Positions 18,710-28,229 of a stretch of DNA of 64,000 nt are shown one piece after another. The translations under genes were made by a program, and so were the position numbers. Where the stretch lies: NCBI GenBank assembly GCA_900550175.1, contig URQX01000001.1, forward strand, positions 67,279 to 131,278, given 5' to 3'. Numbering within the stretch: position 1 is the stretch's first letter; every line of letters begins with the position of its first letter. Below the pieces are notes generated by a model. The model was not told the origin of the DNA and ran no database searches. It saw only the letters and a program-made list of their open reading frames with translations. This DNA is from an uncultured Veillonella sp. (GTDB lineage: Bacteria; Bacillota; Negativicutes; Veillonellales; Veillonellaceae).

Positions 18710-19903
18710 ATGAGTGAACAAAGACATGGTTATTTTGGCTCCTTCGGTGGCCAATTTATGCCAGAAACATTGATGAATGCAGTCATCGAATTGGAAGAGG
18801 CATACAACAAGTACAAAGATGATCCTGATTTCGTACGCGAACTTGAGGATTTACATAAAAAATATACAGGCCGTCCATCCCTTTTATACTATGCAGAACG
18901 CATGACAAAGGACCTTGGGGGCGCTAAAATCTACTTAAAACGTGAAGATTTGAACCATACTGGTTCTCACAAATTGAATAACGTAATCGGTCAAATGTTA
19001 TTGGCAAAACGGATGGGTAAAACTCGCGTTATTGCTGAAACTGGTGCAGGTCAACACGGCGTGGCAACAGCTACTATCGCTGCGTTGATGGGCATAGAAT
19101 GTGAAGTATACATGGGTGCAGAGGACTGTGAACGTCAAGCACTTAACGTATACCGCATGGAATTATTGGGTACTAAGGTACATCCTGTAACAACTGGTAC
19201 AAGTACATTAAAAGATGCTGTATCTGAAGCGATGCGCGAATGGACAAATCGCATGTCTGATACACACTATGTATTGGGTTCTGTTATGGGAGCGCATCCA
19301 TTCCCGATGATCGTTCGTGATTTCCAATCTATCATCAGCCGCGAAGCGCGTGAGCAAATCCTTGAAGCAGAAGGCAAATTGCCAACAGCTGTTATGGCTT
19401 GCGTAGGCGGTGGCTCCAATGCGATGGGCATGTTCTATCACTTCATTCCTGATGAAGGGGTTCGCCTCATCGGTTGTGAAGCAGCTGGTCGTGGTGTTGA
19501 TACAGAGGAACATGCAGCGACAATTGCAAAAGGCTCTGTGGGTATCTTCCATGGTATGAAATCTTACTTCTGCCAAGACGAAGACGGTCAAATTGCTCCA
19601 GTATATTCTATCTCTGCAGGCCTTGATTACCCTGGCATCGGACCTGAACATGCGTACTTGCACGATAGTGGTCGTGCTGAATACGTGCCTGTAACAGATG
19701 ATGAAGCAGTGGATGCATTCGAATACTTGTCTCGTTTAGAAGGTATTATTCCAGCTATTGAAAGTGCTCATGCAGTGGCACATGCTCGTAAAATTGCTCC
19801 AACCATGAGCAAGGATGATATCATTATTATTTGTTTATCTGGTCGCGGTGACAAAGACGTAGCGGCTATGGCGAAATATAGAGGGGTGGATCTTCATGAG
19901 TAA
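18710..19903 (+). CDS. trpB: tryptophan synthase beta subunit
   Basis: The 398-residue PLP enzyme has the lysine of HTGSHKLNN (near residue 88), [17 protein letters not shown] and the phosphate-binding [10 protein letters not shown]. It joins indole and serine to give tryptophan. The ATG at 18710 is chosen because it gives the family length and the [15 protein letters not shown] start; an in-frame codon at 18674 would add twelve untypical residues. It follows trpCF after 138 bp with no obvious terminator, and overlaps trpA by 8 bp. Confidence 0.96.
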   Translation: MSEQRHGYFGSFGGQFMPETLMNAVIELEEAYNKYKDDPDFVRELEDLHKKYTGRPSLLYYAERMTKDLGGAKIYLKREDLNHTGSHKLNNVIGQMLLAKRMGKTRVIAETGAGQHGVATATIAALMGIECEVYMGAEDCERQALNVYRMELLGTKVHPVTTGTSTLKDAVSEAMREWTNRMSDTHYVLGSVMGAHPFPMIVRDFQSIISREAREQILEAEGKLPTAVMACVGGGSNAMGMFYHFIPDEGVRLIGCEAAGRGVDTEEHAATIAKGSVGIFHGMKSYFCQDEDGQIAPVYSISAGLDYPGIGPEHAYLHDSGRAEYVPVTDDEAVDAFEYLSRLEGIIPAIESAHAVAHARKIAPTMSKDDIIIICLSGRGDKDVAAMAKYRGVDLHE

Positions 19904-20687
19904 AATTAAAGACGCTTTCACAAAGGGCAAGGCATTCATCCCCTTCATCAGCGCTGGTGATCATGGCATCGAAAATACAGAACGTTATATTCGCGTCATG
20001 GTGAAAGCCGGCGCCGACATGGTGGAAATTGGTATTCCTTTCTCTGATCCAACAGCGGAAGGTCCAGTTATCCAGGAAGCGAGCACACGTGCATTATCTA
20101 CAGGCGTAAAAATTCACGATATCTTTGATATGGTGCGTCGTTTGCGCAGTGGTGATGATGCAGTGACAGTACCGCTCGTGTTCATGACCTACTTGAACCC
20201 TATCTATGTATTCGGCCGTGAAAAATTCTTTACCCTCTGCGAAGAGGTTGGTATCTCTGGTGTTATCGTGCCAGATATGCCCTTTGAAGAAAAAGGGGAA
20301 CTCGCGAGTGTAGCTAATAAACATGGCGTTGAAGTGGTATCCTTAATTGCGCCAACATCCGAAAACCGCATCGAAATGATCGCAAAAGACGCGGAAGGCT
20401 TTGTGTACTGCGTATCCTCCCTCGGTGTTACAGGCATGCGTAGCGAAATCAAAACGGATATTAAATCCATCGTTGAGACGATTCGCAAATATACAGATAT
20501 TCCTGTAGCCGTTGGTTTTGGTATTTCTAAACCTGAACAAGCGGAAGCAATGGCTCGTGTATCTGATGGTGCTATCGTAGGCTCTGCTATCGTTAAAATC
20601 GTTGCAGAACATGGTGAACATGCAGACCAAGCATTATTTGACTACGTACAATCTATGAAACAAGCTGTACTAAAAGCTGACGCATAA
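19896..20687 (+). CDS. trpA: tryptophan synthase alpha subunit
   Basis: The 263-residue TIM barrel has FISAGD near the start, the catalytic glutamate in [19 protein letters not shown] (near residue 50) and the catalytic aspartate region FMTYLNPI with VPDMPFEE. It cleaves indole-glycerol phosphate to indole for TrpB. It overlaps trpB by 8 bp, implying coupled translation. Its stop codon lies in a short tandem repeat, and a strong terminator ends the operon 60 bp later. Confidence 0.96.
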   Translation: MSKIKDAFTKGKAFIPFISAGDHGIENTERYIRVMVKAGADMVEIGIPFSDPTAEGPVIQEASTRALSTGVKIHDIFDMVRRLRSGDDAVTVPLVFMTYLNPIYVFGREKFFTLCEEVGISGVIVPDMPFEEKGELASVANKHGVEVVSLIAPTSENRIEMIAKDAEGFVYCVSSLGVTGMRSEIKTDIKSIVETIRKYTDIPVAVGFGISKPEQAEAMARVSDGAIVGSAIVKIVAEHGEHADQALFDYVQSMKQAVLKADA

Positions 20688-20724
20688 TAACAGCTACCGC
20701 ATAATAACAGCTACCGCATAATAA
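20682..20724 (+). repeat. 17-bp tandem repeat at the trpA stop
   Basis: The unit GCATAATAACAGCTACC occurs at 20682-20698 and 20699-20715, followed by nine bases of a third copy. The first copy includes the trpA stop codon. Confidence 0.85.
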
Positions 20725-20746
20725 AATAGATAATACAATACATACT

Positions 20747-20782
20747 AAAAAGGACGTTATACATGTGTATAGCGTCCTTTTT
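20747..20782 (+). terminator. trp operon terminator
   Basis: AAAAAGGACG...TATACA pairs with TGTATA..CGTCCTTTTT. Long perfect stem with flanking A and T runs; it can act in both directions. Confidence 0.9.
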
Positions 20783-20842
20783 AGGTTAGTTAGTTTAGTT
20801 ATGTGTTATATGACTGGATAACCAGTTATGAAAGGGGAATGA

Positions 20843-21133
20843 TTAGCCGTTTGTAGATTCGGAACGTTGATGACGTTCACTGCGTTTTGCAGTGGCATTT
20901 TTGTCATGTTTTTCACGTTCAGAAATTTTGTGTTTTCTATGTTTCTTTTGATCTGGTTTGAACCATGGATGAGCACTGCTGTCCACTGTGCCATCATCGT
21001 TCTTTACCATGCGATGGTTTTCACCAATTTGGAAGTGGTAATCTTTGGCTTGTGCTACATTGGCACCAATGCCTACTGTTAAGAATGCTGCCAAGCTGGC
21101 CATAGCTACTACTTTAGTCAATTTAGCGTTCAT
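20843..21133 (-). CDS. small secreted basic protein, unknown function
   Basis: The 96-residue product has a clear Sec signal peptide (MNAKLTKVV then a hydrophobic core, cleavage after AQA at residue 29). The mature part is short, rich in Lys, His, Arg and Glu (DQKKHRKHKISEREKHDK), and looks disordered. I do not recognise a domain. AGGAGA precedes the ATG. It stands alone between the trp operon and a DUF805 cluster. It might bind metal, nucleic acid or the envelope surface; none of this can be shown from sequence. Confidence 0.75.
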   Translation of the reverse strand: MNAKLTKVVAMASLAAFLTVGIGANVAQAKDYHFQIGENHRMVKNDDGTVDSSAHPWFKPDQKKHRKHKISEREKHDKNATAKRSERHQRSESTNG

Positions 21134-21299
21134 AATTATTATCTCCTATACAAACTTAATTGCACGAATTTTAGTTGTAAAAAATATATTATTAGTATAG
21201 GTAAAATTAATGAAGAAAAAATGAAATGTAAGCCTTGGTAAAGCATAGTATAATAGTAATAGCTAAGTTTGTATCATATCTAAATATAGTAGGAGTTTT

Positions 21300-22223
21300 A
21301 TGAAACAGAGAGTATATGAAATCCTCTATCGCGAGCTAGTAGAAAACTATGCAAATGGTAAAGGACGAACAACGACAGCCGACTTTTGGCTCACCATAAG
21401 CGCTATGACCTTTATATACGGTCTAGTTACATTTATAACAGGTCTTGCTACCTTCATACCTTATGGATTTCTATATGCCATATCCTTAGGGGGCGGCGTA
21501 TTGACTGCATTGACGGTATTATTAACATTGCCGACTATTATGCTAGTAGCAAGACGGTTGCGTGATTCTAATAATGATCCAACCTTGATGATTCTTGTCT
21601 TTGTTCCTATTTTAGGATGGTTGATTTTGTTGTACCTATTATGTAAACGGTCGCCTCCAACACAAGAAGTAAACGTAACTAATGAACAGATATCTGCAGA
21701 ACCAAGTATAAAGGAAAAGAAATCAATTTCGGGTGTCTTCATCGTGGCTATCCTTGTTTTAGGTTGGGTTGCTAGCAGTGTAGGGACATCTATGATGGGG
21801 CATAATTATATGGTAGAAGAAACTGCCTTTGGGAACTTGGGGCAGGGGGCTTTCACCAAAAAAGCAAACCGTTTACTACGTAGTGATTCTGCTACAACAG
21901 AAGGATATCTAGTGGTGAAGGAATATTACAAAGCACTGGCTAATGGCGATTATCATAGTGCGTATCGCGATTTGAGCAGTCGTGAAATGGAACGATACGG
22001 CACCTTTGATCTCTGGCAGCAAGCTAAGGTAAAGGAACAACGTTCTGCTGTAGAATCTATACGATTGGATTATGTATCCCAAGATGTTGATGATGATGTG
22101 ACGGTGGATTATATCGGATATAGGGTAGACTTTGTGGATAAAAGCCAATCCATGTTAGTCCGTTTATATAATGTAGGTAACGGATGGAAAATCGTTGGTT
22201 TTGAAGAGTTTGAGGAGGACTAG
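21300..22223 (+). CDS. DUF805 membrane protein with NTF2-like C-terminal domain
   Basis: The 307-residue protein begins with a DUF805-like block of about four membrane helices (residues 1-120; ADFWLTISAMTF and ARRLRDSNNDP match the DUF805 pattern). One more helix follows near 145-165 and then a soluble C-terminal domain (about 200-307) that looks like an NTF2/DUF4878-like fold: VVKEYYKALANGDYHSAYRDLSSREMERYG and a terminal NVGNGWKIVGFEEF. It is the first of four DUF805-type genes in a row, 3 bp ahead of the next. DUF805 function is unknown; a role in envelope stress or transport is speculation. Confidence 0.75.
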   Translation: MKQRVYEILYRELVENYANGKGRTTTADFWLTISAMTFIYGLVTFITGLATFIPYGFLYAISLGGGVLTALTVLLTLPTIMLVARRLRDSNNDPTLMILVFVPILGWLILLYLLCKRSPPTQEVNVTNEQISAEPSIKEKKSISGVFIVAILVLGWVASSVGTSMMGHNYMVEETAFGNLGQGAFTKKANRLLRSDSATTEGYLVVKEYYKALANGDYHSAYRDLSSREMERYGTFDLWQQAKVKEQRSAVESIRLDYVSQDVDDDVTVDYIGYRVDFVDKSQSMLVRLYNVGNGWKIVGFEEFEED

Positions 22224-22226
22224 GTC

Positions 22227-22796
22227 ATGGCATCAGTAAATGTATATGATTTGAACTATACCGATGCCTTCGTGCTAGGCATCAAAAACTACACCAATTT
22301 TAAAGGTCGTGCGAGCCGTAGTGAGTATTGGCGATTTATGGCCGGAATGATGATGGTTCAAGGAACATTAGGAGTAGTAGCCATACTCTGTAAAGGTGTT
22401 GGTCTCTATAATTTTGAGCCTATTATTAATACTATCACGTTGTTAGTCACTTTATTTTTCGTGCTTCCCAATATTGCCATCACAGCACGCCGTATGCATG
22501 ATATTGGACGTAGCGGTTGGACTCAGCTGATTTCTTTTATTCCTATTATAGGGTTCTTTATATTCTTAACTTACGAATTGAAACGTGGCGATGAAGGAGA
22601 GAATGGTTACGGTGAAAGAACTGCCTATATTCCTATTACTAGAAATATAAGTGAAGCTACGGGGCTTGAAGAAACTCCATCTCGAAAACAAGACTGGATT
22701 ATGGGCATTACCATATTTGTTCTTCAATCCATCGTATTTGGTGATACCATCGGTGATATATTATGGTATGGTATTAACGCCAATGGCTACATTTAG
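22227..22796 (+). CDS. DUF805 family membrane protein
   Basis: The 189-residue product has the DUF805 hallmark FKGRASRSEYWRFM near residue 25 and ITARRMHDIGRSGW near 88, with four predicted membrane helices and a short cytoplasmic tail. It begins 3 bp after the preceding DUF805 gene, with GGAGG upstream, so the two form an operon. The function of the family is unknown. Confidence 0.85.
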   Translation: MASVNVYDLNYTDAFVLGIKNYTNFKGRASRSEYWRFMAGMMMVQGTLGVVAILCKGVGLYNFEPIINTITLLVTLFFVLPNIAITARRMHDIGRSGWTQLISFIPIIGFFIFLTYELKRGDEGENGYGERTAYIPITRNISEATGLEETPSRKQDWIMGITIFVLQSIVFGDTIGDILWYGINANGYI

Positions 22797-23014
22797 TATT
22801 AACCTGCATTAAATAGCATAATTATTATTTTATTTTATAAAAGTTTAACAACTCCTTTATAGACAATATAACACTTTGTAGTAAAATGAAATCAAGATGA
22901 ATTTAAAAATATAGATATGATTGCGTTACAACATATCTAAGTTACTATATGTGTTTAGCACAACAGGACTTTATGAGCTTCACTGTTTCCTGCTGTGAAT
23001 GGAAGGAGTTTAGG

Positions 23015-23650
23015 ATGAGACCTTGTCCATATTGTGGACACGAGGTGTTAAAAAGTGAACGATACTGTCCAAACTGTGGACGTATTCGTAAAGCACCCAT
23101 TTCGTTAGATAAATATAGTCTAGGCATGATTGAGAACTTTAAACAATGTTTTGTTTATAAATACGCTGACTTTGAAGGCCGTGCTAGCCGTAGTGAATAT
23201 TGGAACTTCTTTTTGGTGTATCAATTACTCTTTGTAGCTATTCTATTCACCTGTGCATTCTTGAGTTATATTAGTCCTCTCTCCAGTGCAGTTGGTGTTG
23301 GCTTTGGCCTAGTAATTTTAGTCCTATTGTCCGTTGTCATGGTCATCCCTGGCGTGGCTGTTGCAGTACGACGCTTGCACGATCAAGGCCGTTCTGGTGG
23401 ACTTGTCTTTGTTGGCCTCGTTCCTGTTATTGGTACAATTATATTATTGGTGTTAATGGCTCTTCCTGGTGAAAGCCATACAAACCGTTTTGGATCACCA
23501 ACAGGACACGTTATCCTCACAAAACAAATGGCCCACGAAATTGGCTTAATAGATGCTACACCTACAACAGGCCTTACAGCAGGATTACTATGTGCTATCC
23601 TTGTACTATGGTTCCTGGTAGATCGATTACTAACGACAAGTATGATATAA
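23015..23650 (+). CDS. DUF805 membrane protein with N-terminal zinc ribbon
   Basis: The 211-residue product starts with a double-CxxC zinc ribbon (CPYCGHEV...YCPNCGRIR, residues about 3-25) followed by a DUF805 membrane domain with FEGRASRSEYWNFF and AVRRLHDQGRSGG. The ATG at 23015 with GGAAGGAG upstream is preferred over the upstream in-frame start at 22949, which lacks an SD. Zinc-ribbon plus DUF805 proteins are common in bacteria but unassigned; the ribbon probably serves protein interaction. It is followed by a terminator and then a fourth DUF805 gene. Confidence 0.85.
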   Translation: MRPCPYCGHEVLKSERYCPNCGRIRKAPISLDKYSLGMIENFKQCFVYKYADFEGRASRSEYWNFFLVYQLLFVAILFTCAFLSYISPLSSAVGVGFGLVILVLLSVVMVIPGVAVAVRRLHDQGRSGGLVFVGLVPVIGTIILLVLMALPGESHTNRFGSPTGHVILTKQMAHEIGLIDATPTTGLTAGLLCAILVLWFLVDRLLTTSMI

Positions 23651-23672
23651 AAAATAAAATATATATACAAAG

Positions 23673-23705
23673 AACAGCCTCTTGCATGGTGCAATAGGCT
23701 GTTTT
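23673..23705 (+). terminator. intrinsic terminator between DUF805 genes
   Basis: AACAGCCT..TTGCA pairs with TGCAA.AGGCTGTTTT. Confidence 0.8.
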
Positions 23706-23754
23706 GTTGTATAATAAATTAATTTCAATTTGTCATTTGATAGGAGAGAGAATT

Positions 23755-24285
23755 ATGACTGATTTAAACATTAAAAACCTTTCGTATATTGATAACTTTA
23801 AGCATTCTGTAGTTGGTAATTTTATAAACTTCAGTACTAGAGCTAGTCGCAGTGAATATTGGCGCTTTACAGCGGTTACAGTTGTCATAGGTTTTGTATT
23901 TACTCTATTAAGATTTGTTTTTGGCCATTCATTCTTGGGATCACTTATTAATTTATTATCCTTTGCCTATACTTGTGTTATGTTTTTACCGTCTCTTGGT
24001 ATTGCAGTTCGTCGTTTGCATGATATAAATAAATCTGGATGGTTTTGGCTAATTATATTTGTTCCAATCATTGGTCTTGTATATGTCATTTATTTATTGG
24101 CTAAACCGGGTGATGTAGGCGATAACCAATATGGTTCTCCAACAAGCTATGAAGTAATTACTGCTGAAGAAGCTGCTCGTACGGGCCTTAAAGAAACACC
24201 ATCTGAAAGCATGGACCAAAAAGCAATGCTAGCATGTATTTGCCTTACAGTTTTTAATATTTGGATGTCCTTTTTAGCACTATAA
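23755..24285 (+). CDS. DUF805 family membrane protein
   Basis: The 176-residue protein has FSTRASRSEYWRFTA near residue 28 and AVRRLHDINKSGWFW near 90, with four membrane helices and the family tail GDNQYGSPT. The ATG at 23755 follows GGAGAGAG; an in-frame upstream ATG at 23704 has no SD and overlaps the preceding terminator. It has its own terminator at both ends, so it is probably monocistronic. Function unknown. Confidence 0.85.
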   Translation: MTDLNIKNLSYIDNFKHSVVGNFINFSTRASRSEYWRFTAVTVVIGFVFTLLRFVFGHSFLGSLINLLSFAYTCVMFLPSLGIAVRRLHDINKSGWFWLIIFVPIIGLVYVIYLLAKPGDVGDNQYGSPTSYEVITAEEAARTGLKETPSESMDQKAMLACICLTVFNIWMSFLAL

Positions 24286-24307
24286 TGAAAAGTCTATTTA
24301 TATGAAT

Positions 24308-24346
24308 ATGCCACCTTTATTGGAACGTAATAAAGGTGGCATTTTT
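24308..24346 (+). terminator. intrinsic terminator
   Basis: ATGCCACCTTTATT pairs with AATAAAGGTGGCAT and is followed by TTTT. Confidence 0.88.
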
Positions 24347-24382
24347 ATGTGTTATATCTATAAATTTAAACTATCTATACAG

Positions 24383-24412
24383 TTGACAACTCCCCCTCAC
24401 GAGCCCTATAAT
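24383..24412 (+). promoter_or_regulatory. sigma-70-type promoter of the ileS T-box leader
   Basis: Perfect TTGACA (24383-24388) and perfect TATAAT (24407-24412) with an 18-bp spacer. Confidence 0.88.
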
Positions 24413-24417
24413 TATCT

Positions 24418-24692
24418 ATTATATGAAGATTGCGTTGAAAAAGACGGCACGTCTCAGACGGATTTAGTAGAGACCAAACTCATGGGCTGAAAGGTTTGGA
24501 AATCTAGAGATTTGCGGATCACTTTGGAGCAAGCAGGAACCCTGCCGGTGAACACCGTTATATGTCTAAGTGGCTTTCACAAAATGAAGCCTAGTTATTT
24601 CGTATGCTCGGAATATTCTAGCTTTCACAGAAGGTCAGTAGGGTGGTACCACGGATATTACGTCCGTCCCTTCGGGGGCGGGCGATTTTTTT
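24418..24692 (+). promoter_or_regulatory. isoleucine T-box leader with terminator
   Basis: The T-box core AGTAGGGTGGTACCACGG lies at 24637-24654. An ATC triplet at 24518-24520 fits the specifier position for tRNA-Ile. The terminator stem CGTCCGTCCC-TTCG-GGGGCGGGCG and seven T residues end at 24692. It controls ileS by reading tRNA-Ile charging. Specifier placement is by eye. Confidence 0.92.
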
Positions 24693-24710
24693 ATGTAAAA
24701 GGAGCACATC

Positions 24711-27545
24711 ATGGATTACGGTAAGACGTTACATTTGCCTGAAACAGAATTCCCTATGCGCGGCAATTTGCCTAAGCGCGAACCAGAAATCTTAAAGTTC
24801 TGGGAAGACAACAAAATTTATCAAAAACGTTTGGAATTGCGTAAAGACGCAAAACCATTCATCTTGCATGATGGCCCTCCATACGCAAATGGTAAATTGC
24901 ACATCGGTCATGCCCTCAACAAAACGTTGAAGGACATCATCATGAAATACAAAACAATGACTGGTCATTATACTCGCTATATCCCTGGTTGGGATACGCA
25001 CGGTTTGCCAATTGAGCATGCGGTTATTAAAAACACTGGTCTTAACCGTCATGAAATGGCGCCATTGGATTTGCGCAATAAATGTAAGGAATATGCATTA
25101 GAATGCGTAGAAAACCAAAAACAAGACTTCATTCGCTTTGGTGTATTAGGCGAATGGGAACGCCCTTATTTGACATTGCGCCCTGAGTTTGAAGTAAAAC
25201 AACTTGGTATCTTCGGCGAAATGGCAAAACGTGGCCACATTTATAAAGGGCTTAAAACTGTATACTGGTGTACACACTGCGAAACTGCATTGGCAGAGGC
25301 AGAAATCGAATACGCTGAGAAAAAATCCTTCTCCATTTACGTAAAATTCCCTTACGTATCCGAGAAAAAGGTAACATTGCCAGCTGGCGTAGATCCAAAA
25401 CAAGCGTTTGCTGTTATCTGGACAACTACTCCTTGGACAATGCCTGCCAACGTAGCAATCTCCGTTAACCCTGAGCTTGAATATGGCTGGGTAAAAGTAG
25501 GCGACGAATACTACTTGATGGCTACTGAACTCGTTGATGCGGCTATGAAAGATATCGGTATTGAAGACTACGAAATCGTAAATCGCTTCTCTGGTGCAGA
25601 TTTGGAATTGGCTGAATTCAAACATCCATTCGTAGAACGTAATGCTACAGTATTGTGTGGTGACCATGTAACACTTGAAGCAGGTACTGGTTGCGTACAT
25701 ACAGCTCCTGCACACGGTGAAGATGACTTTAACATCGTTATGCGTTATAACAAGGAAGGCAAAACTGAACTTCCTATCGTATCTCTTGTTAATGAAACTG
25801 GTAACTACACTAAACAAGTGGACGACAATCGTTATGGTGATACTGAGTTCCCATTGGCTGGCGTAGAAATCCACGATGCAGAGGTGCCTGTTATCAAAAT
25901 CTTGGCGCACAACAATGCATTACTTCACAAATCTAGCTTGCGTCACCAATATGCTCACTGCTGGCGTTGTAAAAACCCTGTTATCTACCGCGCCACAGAA
26001 CAATGGTTCTCCTCTGTAGATGGGTACCGTCAACAAGCGCTTGATGCTATCGATAACCAAGTACAATGGATCCCTAAATGGGGCCATGACCGCATCTTTA
26101 ACATGGTTCGCGACCGCGGTGACTGGGTAATTTCTCGTCAACGTATTTGGGGCGTGCCAATTCCTATTTACTATTGTGAAAGCTGCGGCGAGCACATCAT
26201 CAACGATGATACTATGTCTGCATTGCTTGAAAAAGTAGCTGTAGAAGGTTCCGACGCATGGTGGGCACACAGTGCTAAAGAATTGTTACCAGAAGGCTTC
26301 AAATGCCCTCATTGCGGTCATGATGAGTTCAAAAAAGAAACAGATATCATGGACGTATGGTTTGACTCTGGTTCCTCTTGGTCTGGCGTACTTGAAGTTA
26401 ACGGCTTAGATGTACCATGTGCTATGTACCTTGAAGGCTCTGACCAACATCGTGGCTGGTTCAACTCTTCCTTGTTAACTGCAGTGGCAACAACAGGTAA
26501 AGCACCTTACAACTCCGTATTGACACACGGCTTCGTTGTGGACGGCGAAGGTCGTAAAATGTCTAAATCTGTAGGTAATACAGTAGCACCTAGTGACATC
26601 ATCGACGTATACGGCGCTGACGTTATGCGTTTGTGGGTATCCTCTGCAGATTACCAAGCAGACGTACGTTTGTCCAAAGACATCGTAAAACAATTGTCCG
26701 AAGTATACCGTAAGATCCGTAATACATTCCGCTTCTTGCTTGGTAACTTGGATGACTTCAATCCAAATACTGATAAAGTGGCTTACGCAGATATGTCCGA
26801 ATTCGATAAATGGGCATTGTTGCGCTTAGAAGAAGTACGTCAAAAGGTTACTGAAGCATACGAAAACTATGAATTCCACATGTTGTACCATGCAATTCAT
26901 AACTTCTGCACAGTAGACTTGAGCTCCATCTACCTTGATGTAATGAAAGATACTATGTATGCTGAAAGCAAAAACAACGTAGCTCGTCGTTCTGCTCAAA
27001 CAGCAATGTATGAAATCTTAAAAACATTAGTAGCAATGGTATCTCCAGTACTTTCCTTCACAGCAGAAGAAGTTTGGAAATACATGCCTAAAGAAGAAGG
27101 CATGCCTGAATCCGTTATGCTTCAAGATTGGCCACAAGGTCATCCTGAACACTTCAACCAAGAATTGGCTGATAAATGGAACCAATTGTTAGACTTGCGT
27201 ACATCTGTACAAAAAGCATTGGAACTTGCTCGTCAAAACAAAACAATCGGTCACCCACTAGATGCATCTGTTACAGTATACGCTGAAGGTGCTGCATTCG
27301 ACGCATTGAACGCCCTTGGTGAAGAAGGCTTGGCTAAACTTGTTATCGTATCCGAAGCTCACATCGTAAACGGCGCTGCTCCAGCAGAGGCTGTAAAAGA
27401 CGAAGAAACAGGCGTTGCAACAGTAGTTGCTCCATCTGAACTTGAAAAATGTGAACGCTGCTGGATCCACCGCGATACAGTAGGTCAAGATAGCGAACAT
27501 CCTACACTTTGCCATCGCTGTGCAGAGGTTGTTACATCTCTATAA
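24711..27545 (+). CDS. ileS: isoleucyl-tRNA synthetase
   Basis: The 944-residue class Ia synthetase has the HIGH-type motif GKLHIGHALNK (near residue 62), the KMSKS motif GRKMSKSVGN (near 614), the editing domain with TTTPWTMPANVAIS and TAPAHGEDDF, and the C-terminal zinc site CERCWIH...CHRCAEV (about 913-936). It charges tRNA-Ile and hydrolyses mischarged Val-tRNA. Length and zinc tail match bacterial-type IleS. An AAAGGAG SD precedes the ATG. It is preceded by its T-box leader and followed by a long terminator. Confidence 0.97.
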   Translation: MDYGKTLHLPETEFPMRGNLPKREPEILKFWEDNKIYQKRLELRKDAKPFILHDGPPYANGKLHIGHALNKTLKDIIMKYKTMTGHYTRYIPGWDTHGLPIEHAVIKNTGLNRHEMAPLDLRNKCKEYALECVENQKQDFIRFGVLGEWERPYLTLRPEFEVKQLGIFGEMAKRGHIYKGLKTVYWCTHCETALAEAEIEYAEKKSFSIYVKFPYVSEKKVTLPAGVDPKQAFAVIWTTTPWTMPANVAISVNPELEYGWVKVGDEYYLMATELVDAAMKDIGIEDYEIVNRFSGADLELAEFKHPFVERNATVLCGDHVTLEAGTGCVHTAPAHGEDDFNIVMRYNKEGKTELPIVSLVNETGNYTKQVDDNRYGDTEFPLAGVEIHDAEVPVIKILAHNNALLHKSSLRHQYAHCWRCKNPVIYRATEQWFSSVDGYRQQALDAIDNQVQWIPKWGHDRIFNMVRDRGDWVISRQRIWGVPIPIYYCESCGEHIINDDTMSALLEKVAVEGSDAWWAHSAKELLPEGFKCPHCGHDEFKKETDIMDVWFDSGSSWSGVLEVNGLDVPCAMYLEGSDQHRGWFNSSLLTAVATTGKAPYNSVLTHGFVVDGEGRKMSKSVGNTVAPSDIIDVYGADVMRLWVSSADYQADVRLSKDIVKQLSEVYRKIRNTFRFLLGNLDDFNPNTDKVAYADMSEFDKWALLRLEEVRQKVTEAYENYEFHMLYHAIHNFCTVDLSSIYLDVMKDTMYAESKNNVARRSAQTAMYEILKTLVAMVSPVLSFTAEEVWKYMPKEEGMPESVMLQDWPQGHPEHFNQELADKWNQLLDLRTSVQKALELARQNKTIGHPLDASVTVYAEGAAFDALNALGEEGLAKLVIVSEAHIVNGAAPAEAVKDEETGVATVVAPSELEKCERCWIHRDTVGQDSEHPTLCHRCAEVVTSL

Positions 27546-27640
27546 TTATAGATAAAACCATACAATCTATACTCACAGATACAAGATTACATACTATGAG
27601 TTAATCATATACATTGTTTATTCTGTAATCTGTAAATAAG

Positions 27641-27699
27641 AAACCCTTCTCTAATATTCTTTAGTTCGGTTTGAACTGGGAATATAGAGAAGGGTTTTT
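27641..27699 (+). terminator. ileS terminator
   Basis: AAACCCTTCTCTAATATTC pairs with GAATATAGAGAAGGGTTTTT over about 18 bp. The loop contains TTCGGTTTGAAC, which superficially looks like a tRNA T-arm. Confidence 0.88.
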
Positions 27700-27947
27700 C
27701 TATTATGATCAAGTTTCGTAGGTACAGATATCTTAGTTTACAAAATATTAAGAAAATATATAAAATTATGAACTCGTTGTATGCTATCTTTCTCATATAA
27801 CTAATCGTATTAATTGTGACATTGTCATTTTCCTCATGAAAAATTAATGTGTAAAAATTTACTCATTTCACATTAAATTTAATATACTGGTTTAAGATAT
27901 TTATAGTTAGTTTAGTTATTGTGCTTATATGAGAAGGAGGAACAGCA

Positions 27948-28025
27948 ATGGTAGCAACTATCGTTAAAGCAATCTTGGCTGCGCTTACTGGTTTAGCAAA
28001 CGCAATCTTGCCTTTATTCAAATAA
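27948..28025 (+). CDS. 25-residue amphipathic hydrophobic peptide with its own SD and terminator
   Basis: A tiny gene starts at ATG 27948, 7 nt after GGAGGA, and ends at TAA 28023. The product begins MVATIVKAILAAL, continues TGLANAIL and ends PLFK. It has 25 residues, two lysines (7 and 25), no acidic residue, no cysteine and no signal-peptide cleavage site. The pattern is that of a single amphipathic or membrane-active helix. A strong terminator begins 17 bp after the stop, so it is a free-standing unit with about 400 bp of noncoding DNA upstream. It resembles in style phenol-soluble-modulin-like peptides, leaderless bacteriocins or type I toxin peptides; no family can be named from sequence alone. 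Confidence is for being translated. Confidence 0.72.
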   Translation: MVATIVKAILAALTGLANAILPLFK

Positions 28026-28041
28026 CAATTTCATTCCCCAG

Positions 28042-28080
28042 AAAAAAGACCACCTGGCTTGCAGGTGGTCTTTTTCTTTT
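28042..28080 (+). terminator. terminator of the 25-residue peptide gene
   Basis: AAAAAAGACCACCTG pairs with CAGGTGGTCTTTTT around GCTTG, followed by CTTTT. Confidence 0.92.
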
Positions 28081-28229
28081 GCCTGAAAATAGAAATTAAT
28101 TTGTAACATAATGATTTAGAGAATCTTTAACTATCGTTTAACTATAGGGCTTTATATTGACTATGGAAAATAGCGTACCTATAATTAAGATGAATTAACC
28201 ATGAAATAAGCGTGAAGGGCATATAGTTT

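Noticed and set aside
25146..25910. 254-codon open frame on the minus strand inside ileS
   Set aside because: It is antisense to a highly conserved synthetase, has no SD and a meaningless Cys/Tyr-rich composition.
27660..27680. tRNA T-arm-like TTCGGTTTGAAC
   Set aside because: It is the loop of the ileS terminator; no acceptor, D or anticodon arm is present.
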